Shown here in pieces: positions 58,527 through 64,000 of a stretch of DNA of 64,000 nt. Under the pieces are notes generated by a model, which saw only the letters and a program-made list of their open reading frames with translations, searched no databases and had not been told where the DNA came from. The translations under genes and the position numbers were made by a program. The stretch spans positions 235,449 to 299,448 of the forward strand of contig JXTB01000070.1 of assembly GCA_002914805.1 (NCBI GenBank), given 5' to 3'. Origin of the DNA: Parasponia andersonii (taxonomy: Eukaryota > Streptophyta > Magnoliopsida > Rosales > Cannabaceae). Each line of letters begins with the position of its first letter. Positions within the stretch are counted from its first letter, which is position 1.

Positions 58527-60548
58527 TCAAGGTTCTTCAATAAGTTGATATGCTCTATTGATCCCTTTGCATTTGAAAATATCATCTGCCTTTTTCGAAG
58601 CTAAATCAAGATAACCTTCAACCATTTTTCTACTATCCTCAATCGCCAAACTCTTTGATATGACATTTAAAGCTTTATGCACAAGGTTCCTTGAGAACAA
58701 ACTCAATTGCCTTTGGCTCTTCCCAGCCGTATGATCTTTGTCAGAGTCAACCACCACCACCTGATCATTTCCTTCCTTGGCAGATTTCGTCCACCTCTTT
58801 AGTACATATTGAGACGGTATTTGGAAGATATTTTTTGCATTGAGTACTTTTATGGAATGACTGCATAAAATTCCAACCGATTCGAATTTCGCGCAACTGC
58901 ATGTGACTGTGCTACTTGAACAATCAACTGTGACAATGTCTTCCTTCTTGTGGTCTTCTTCTGTCAATTTGAAGGTAGAGATGTTCCCAGAACTTGTGAC
59001 TTCTTCGATTGCCAGTGATAAGCTATCAAGCAATTCGTCTTGAAATTTTCTGAACATTGTGTTAGTATATATGTCCTCTGCATGTTTCTCCATCCCTTTT
59101 CTAGATCTAACAGAGACTCTCTTGTTGCAGCATAAATCTTCGCGTAATTCTTCTAAACGCATCTGCTTTGACTCTTTAACATACTGCTGAACAAAATCAG
59201 GGAGTGTCAGGATCTCATTGGATGAATTCCAGAAAATGGCATTGATATTTGAAGTACTACCATTGAATAGTGATTCAATCCCAGCTGAAAAGGTCTTTTT
59301 ACAGAACAAATGAGACCATTTTTCCCAGAGTGTGTACAGAGTAGTAATCCATGGACTTTCGCGAAGGTTATTATATTGATCCAACAAGGACTTCCACTGT
59401 GACTCGAATTCTTGCTTTGTTTGACAATCAAATATGCATTTATTGAAAAGGGTCTCAAAACCATGTTGCTCAAAGTATGTTGGGAGATGCTTTTTAGCAT
59501 TTTTCCAGACAGAGTTCAAACTTAAACGATGTTCTGTTCCTGGAAACACCATATCTATCGCAGTAGATATTGCTTGAGATTCCTCAGTACTGTAAAATGT
59601 TTTTGGTTGACACTTATCCATTGCAACCATGAAACTCTTAAACAACCAGACAAATGAGTCCAAAGTTTCTTCAAGCAAGAGTGCACAACCAAATAAGACA
59701 TATTGTTGATGATGATTGACTCCCCAAAAAGGAGCATAAATCATATTGTCGATTCGACATGTCGTGTCCAAAACAATAACATCCCCAAAATAATTGTAAT
59801 CCATCCTTGACCTACAATCCCTCCAAAAGAAATTCGTCATACGGTTTTGAGCGTCCACTTGGATTGCATAGAAGAATGATGGATCTTTCACTTGTAAATC
59901 TGAAAAGAAGTCCATTAAGCTTTGAACATCTTCCGGTTGTAGAATATTATTCAAAGTTCTATCGGACAAGTAATTGCAAGAATCCTTCTTATGATGAAGT
60001 CTGATATACTTGCCAGTTCCATCTTCTGGCCCCATTCTAACAGTGTTATCAATAGTGGTTTTTGTACTCGAAGATGGAACCTCTATGTCATGACTCTGCC
60101 ATGGCTTGTCAAGTTCATGATTGTGCTCAAGAACAGCGTTCGAGATTGCCCATTTTCCATCTTCGACCGTGAATTGGATACTTGCATTGCAACCTGTTCT
60201 TGTTTCTTTCCTTTCATACTTCGTTGCCTTGTCAGATATCTTCCTCAGCTTGAAACCTTGCCTTGAACACAAAAAATTTCGTTTTCTAATGGCCCCATTT
60301 GCCAATCTTACCACCTTTCCTTTCCTCACAGAAAAACCAATCCCTTCGGCATATCTCTTGTAGAAGTTGTAAGCGTCCTCCTCAGAGGAGAATTCCATTC
60401 CTACTTCTGGAATCATTATTCTCTCATTTGCAGGCAAGTCAGATTGTATTTCATCTTCAGTACCACTCTCACTTGATATTTCATGTCTGTCATTTTCTGA
60501 TGCCAATGACTCGATGAAAGAAGGGTTTCCATTTAAATTATCCCACTC
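58527..60548 (-). CDS. FAR1-related sequence (FRS) transcription factor, main exon
   Basis: Encodes residues 134-806 if joined to the exon at 61721-62119. FRS proteins are nuclear regulators, related to FHY3/FAR1 of light signalling, domesticated from MULE transposases. Visible parts: a FAR1 DNA-binding finger at about 193-282 (C227, C253, H275, H277), a MULE-like core at about 388-480 (DVIVLDTTC, NHHQQYVLFGCALLLEE), a KRKGMEKHA-like helical region, and an intact SWIM finger CSC...CSH (C683, C685, C695, H697). The exon has no upstream in-frame ATG and opens at a splice acceptor (TCGATTAG, 60549-60550) after a pyrimidine tract, so translation starts in an earlier exon. Compared with the paralogue at 44582-46691, one extra base at about 58563-58572 ends the frame at 58527. 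In the other frame similarity runs on for about 45 codons (NLDEVNYEDCCGVT). All core domains are kept, so it is probably functional. Confidence 0.85.
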   Translation of the reverse strand, partial: EWDNLNGNPSFIESLASENDRHEISSESGTEDEIQSDLPANERIMIPEVGMEFSSEEDAYNFYKRYAEGIGFSVRKGKVVRLANGAIRKRNFLCSRQGFKLRKISDKATKYERKETRTGCNASIQFTVEDGKWAISNAVLEHNHELDKPWQSHDIEVPSSSTKTTIDNTVRMGPEDGTGKYIRLHHKKDSCNYLSDRTLNNILQPEDVQSLMDFFSDLQVKDPSFFYAIQVDAQNRMTNFFWRDCRSRMDYNYFGDVIVLDTTCRIDNMIYAPFWGVNHHQQYVLFGCALLLEETLDSFVWLFKSFMVAMDKCQPKTFYSTEESQAISTAIDMVFPGTEHRLSLNSVWKNAKKHLPTYFEQHGFETLFNKCIFDCQTKQEFESQWKSLLDQYNNLRESPWITTLYTLWEKWSHLFCKKTFSAGIESLFNGSTSNINAIFWNSSNEILTLPDFVQQYVKESKQMRLEELREDLCCNKRVSVRSRKGMEKHAEDIYTNTMFRKFQDELLDSLSLAIEEVTSSGNISTFKLTEEDHKKEDIVTVDCSSSTVTCSCAKFESVGILCSHSIKVLNAKNIFQIPSQYVLKRWTKSAKEGNDQVVVVDSDKDHTAGKSQRQLSLFSRNLVHKALNVISKSLAIEDSRKMVEGYLDLASKKADDIFKCKGINRAYQLIEEP

Positions 60549-61720
60549 CTAATCGAGAAAACAAATAACCAAAGAGAAACAAAAACTAACATGAGATATT
60601 TGAAAACTATCATTATTGAAAGCTCTAGAATTTTTTTTTATTTAGATAATAAAATCTAGATTCTAGAGCTTGAAAGCAAATCTTGTGTACAATTTTGGTG
60701 TCCAAGTGTATGCCCAACCAATGAATAAATAATGCATCACCTTAAAATCTTAAATAAATATGATAAATTTAAATATTAATCACGTAGTTTAAATTGTTAA
60801 ATTATATATATATATATATTATCAATTCACTAGTTGGACATTGGACCCAAAAATGAAAAAGTGAATTGAGTTCCTAACAGGTAACTGATTATCTCCAAAG
60901 ATTATCCTGGAATCCTACCAAGAGGCAATTGTTTTGCTAGCCTAATTCTAGTTCTTATCCTTTTCATTACACATTATCCTGAAGAATAAAACAAAGCTAA
61001 TAAGGTGCACTTGTCACACATTAATAGGAGCACGAGCCTTCAAATTAATAAATTTAGAAGTGTAGGTCAACTCCATTAAAGTGTACTATTTGTGTCCTTC
61101 AGCATGTTTATAAAAAATAATTTAACATTATATATAAAAATGATAATGAAGCATTAGAAACGTTATACTAATATAGACACCGTAATGTCTTTAGTATTTT
61201 TTATTTGCTGTAAATTTATTGTAATATCTTTTATAACTACGCTGCTAAACATAATAAATCTACACTGCGTATACACTATATAGTAAATCAACAGTATATG
61301 CCCTAAAGTAATTGGAGCACCTTGTTATAAAGTCTTTCGAAATAAGACACAAGAAAAAGCCGTAACATATAATAAGCCTTTTAATTAATTAACCAGAGGT
61401 ACTCAATTGCACAATCAGTTATTCTTTCCTGGAAAAACAAGAGTACAAAGAAAATCACAAAAAAAGAAATGCAATATAACAATAACTAAATAAATTGATT
61501 GTCCTTTTTTTCGTTGGCTAAAACAAAATGATCTAATATTTTATGAAAATTACGTAGCAAGGTATAAAAGAACATATAAAACTTTCACAAATTCTTTTGT
61601 GCTTTTTAATTTTGCAACGAATATAAGATGATCTGACATTAAAAAGTGCACAATATATGGATAAGTACCTTTTTCACAAAATTTCCTGTAACACAAAAAA
61701 TTTTGGTTACCTATGGTTAC
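60549..61720 (-). other. Predicted FRS intron (GT-AG, phase 0)
   Basis: On the minus strand, CAG|GTAACC at 61721/61720 and TTTTCTCGATTAG| at 60549 give a 1172-bp intron that keeps the frame between codons. A second GTAACC lies 10 bases further in. The intron is AT-rich with a (TA)n tract near 60805. No transposon was recognised in it. Confidence 0.6.
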
Positions 61721-62119
61721 CTGTTGAGGTGGACTAATAAGATGCTGATGATGATGATGATCACTGTATGCCGTTAGTGCTCCCTCCGCCCTTCTCTCCG
61801 CGCCAACCTTCTGTTTACGTTTTCCTCTCTCGGAGAGACGGCCACCGCACGGGCGAGGAGGACGACGAGTGCCGGTGTTCTTCTGGCATAGTGGTTCCGA
61901 GGCAGCTGCTCGGCCAACGTTTAACGACTGGTGAGAATCATGCAAATTGTCGGAGAAAAACCACCAGCCGTCATCAGCGAGGTGTTTCAACAAGTCATCG
62001 TCTACAGGCGGACTCGGAGAGAGTAGATCGGCGAAGACATAAGTCGGCGAGAAGTGGGCGAGATTCGGAGGAGGAGGAGGAGTGCTGCCTGCAGACGATG
62101 AATCGCCAATTTCCCTCAT
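61721..62119 (-). CDS. Predicted first exon of the FRS gene (133 codons)
   Basis: Starts at ATG 62119 (MREIGDSSSAGSTPPPPPNL). It has a proline run, an aromatic patch GWWFFSDNL at 51-59, a basic stretch ERGKRKQK at about 97-104 that could be a nuclear localisation signal, and a histidine cluster DHHHHQH near the end. It closes with PPQQ at a consensus donor in phase 0, matching the phase-0 acceptor of the FRS main exon, which itself lacks a start. I do not recognise a named domain. It is GC-richer than its surroundings, as plant first exons often are. Joining to FRS is inferred from phase, orientation and lack of another start. It could instead be a separate small gene. Confidence 0.55.
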
Positions 62120-62584
62120 TGTAAAATGAGAGAGAACAGCTACAAGAAGTTGGGAAAGGGAACTCTAGCTACACTACTTCTCTTTACTTGTTTTCACTTA
62201 TTAGCTTCGATTAGCTCTCTACAAAAGTCAAACGTTCTAAATTCATACGAATGTTCAATATAAAATTAGGTAGTAATTTTCCTCCAAAAAAAAAAAAAAA
62301 GGGTAGGTAGTAGTTGAAAGTTTTCAGTTTTGATCTAATTTTTCTCATTTGAATAAAAAACTATGTACAATTTGGCTTCAGAAAAGAAAAGGTAAATTCC
62401 CTCAAAAAAAAAAAATGTGTATCCTTTGGTAAGGTTGATTTGATTTTCCACTCCATAGCTAAGACCCTACACTTCCCACGCGTTTGAAAAGGACCAATCA
62501 GGACCAAAAAAAAAAAATTGATCGTAACGCGTTTTGTTTGTTGGGTTTGACACTTGTTACCATGATAACCAGATGGGAAACTCA
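62120..62584 (-). promoter_or_regulatory. Presumed 5' UTR and promoter of the FRS gene
   Basis: Immediately upstream of the ATG on the minus strand is a pyrimidine-rich leader (CTGTTCTCTCTCATTTTACA). A TATA-like TAATTTTATATTG lies at about 62257-62268, roughly 140 bases before the ATG. Poly(A) runs occur at 62285 and 62405. There is no direct evidence for the transcription start. Confidence 0.35.
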
Positions 62585-62674
62585 GGTGTCCAAGACTCTC
62601 ACATGCATACTAAGCCAATAATAAACATGTTCTAATTGCATATTAGGTATTTAAAAGTCGTTAATACTAATTTT
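62585..62674 (-). repeat. 90-bp inverted partner of the window's left edge
   Basis: Reverse complement of bases 1-90 at about 90% identity by eye. The words AAGCCAATAATAAA and ATGTTCTAATTGCATATTAGG are shared. Similarity does not extend left of 62585. To the right the partner is outside the window. Confidence 0.7.
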
Positions 62675-64000
62675 GTAATAACATACTCATTCAGTATGTT
62701 ACGTGTATTTATATATATATTATTACACTAATGATTGTCGAAGTGTCCTAATGCAGTGTAAAAGTTCAATACCTTCAGAGAGAGAGCTCGGTATACTAAA
62801 AGAACAAATAATATAATTATGAAAGCAATACTATGTGTATATGCATTAAGATTGTAATTGTTGATAACTTGGTCAACTAGAGATTTTTTGATAAAATGTA
62901 ATTTTCACGCATTCTAGAGCCGAATTCACGGTGTGTTTAACATGTCAAATAGGCTTGATTCAGTATTTAGGACTCATTTACAGTATTTTATTTATCGGCT
63001 CCAGGCATGACACTAATTCGTATTTAGTTGCACTAAGCTAGCTTATATTAGGCTTAATCGAGTAGTGTCGTTTTTGTACATTCTAATAATTCAGTGCTAA
63101 TACTATGTTTACATTGTTAATTGGAGTCTAATTGACTTTCTTTTATATTTAATGATTGGTTAAGTCGCTAAGTTCTACTACCAAATTATAATAAGATTGG
63201 CCATATAGGATCATAAGTCAAAGTATGACTAGTTTTCACTTTCTAAAGTAGGATTCACAAACTTTTGCTATACTTGGGTATATAAGAGTGACCAGCAATA
63301 TGGTGACTATGGTAAGGATATTTTAGAGCTGGACACATGGAAAGTAATCTGTAAAATACCCAAAATACCTCTTAGAATTTAAGTTATACCTTTTTTTAAC
63401 CATTAAGTGTTGATTTTGGGTCAAATCTTGTTATTTGCTTTCCCTTTCTCTCCGGCCATGACCTAAAACTCTCCAATACTTTTTCTGACTTCTCTCAACT
63501 TCCCTTAAACATTTCCAAGAGTTTCTAAGTAGTAGAACTCAAATTGGAGCTCTAGAAAACAAGATACACCAAAACTAGTCAAGGTAATTCTATTAAGTTC
63601 TTCTTTCTAGGTCTTGTCCTTTAATTTCAATTCTCTACTTGTTCCCACTTGAATAATGATTTCTTCAGGTCATCTTAAGTCCAAAAATCTAATTCTAAAC
63701 TTAGAGAATCAGTTTGGTAGAGGTAAAAAGCAAGATCTCCAGCAAAAGCTCAAACTAGTCAAAGTGAGCATTATGTATGATTTTGAACTTATAGTTAATT
63801 TTTTTTGTCTTAGCCCTTAAATCAAAGTAATTATTTGATTATTAATGGTCCTAGAAACTCTTATATATCGCTGGAATATAGAATTTAAGTAGAGAATACA
63901 AGTTACACCAAGAGCCCTAAATTTACTAATTGTGTATTCAAGTGTTTCCGTGGGTGTATTAAGCTTTGTATACTTCTAATCTAATTTTCTCAACTTGCAA
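62675..64000. other. Unassigned, repeat-like DNA to the right edge
   Basis: No protein domain is recognised. From about 63300 the sequence resembles the body of a plant gypsy LTR, with recurring CAAACTAGTCAAAG / CAAAACTAGTCAAGG blocks about 190 bases apart (63574, 63748). No LTR end is visible before the window closes. Confidence 0.35.

Noticed and set aside
61768-62124. A 118-codon plus-strand open frame
   Set aside because: It is antisense to the predicted FRS first exon. The minus-strand frame has a start, a basic region and a phase-matched splice donor, while this one has only Arg-rich sequence from GC bias.

Overview
This window looks like intergenic, repeat-dominated nuclear DNA of a flowering plant, most likely a eudicot. 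It is AT-rich and carries plant-type L1 LINEs, Ty3/gypsy chromovirus and Tat/Athila-like elements, Ty1/copia elements and CACTA transposon remnants. The only convincing host genes are two copies of a FAR1-RELATED SEQUENCE (FRS) gene, a plant-specific family. I cannot name the species. One 19-base run of N and one single N show that this is a draft assembly.

Layout. 0.2-7.4 kb: a large LTR retrotransposon without recognisable pol, with a perfect TTCAT target duplication and a second repeat inserted inside it. 7.4-9.9 kb: AT-rich DNA with a degenerate tandem array. 9.9-20.5 kb: one decayed minus-strand L1 LINE, split by a short copia-like element (10254-14836, itself carrying a solo gypsy LTR at 10396-13052) and by a second solo LTR (17758-19947). 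20.5-28.95 kb: a minus-strand Ty3/gypsy chromovirus with gag, protease, RT, RNase H, integrase and a chromodomain-like tail, broken in about half a dozen places, abutting part of another LTR family (to 30424). 30.8-35.3 kb: CACTA-type remnants: palindromic TGTGGGT arrays, a TNP2-like transposase fragment, an Ulp1-like peptidase fragment and a terminal CACTG inverted repeat. 36.6-44.2 kb: a pair of long inverted termini (Mutator-like) enclosing a copia array with three LTRs. 44.6-62.1 kb: the two FRS copies, same strand and about 12 kb apart, with LINE pieces, two copies of a fold-back element and an old Tat-type LTR element between them. 62.1-64.0 kb: promoter side of the second FRS gene and unassigned repeat-like DNA.

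Function. The second FRS copy (58527-62119, minus) looks like a two-exon gene encoding the full set of family domains: FAR1 DNA-binding zinc finger, MULE-transposase-like core and SWIM zinc finger. Relative to its paralogue its C-terminus is cut short by a 1-nt shift. The first copy (44582-46691) has no recognisable first exon and is shifted by one base just before the SWIM finger, so it is probably a pseudogene unless the base is an assembly error. The remaining content is transposon biology. I found no operon, CRISPR or other new multi-gene system. The most informative structures are the datable nest of insertions and the FRS pair.
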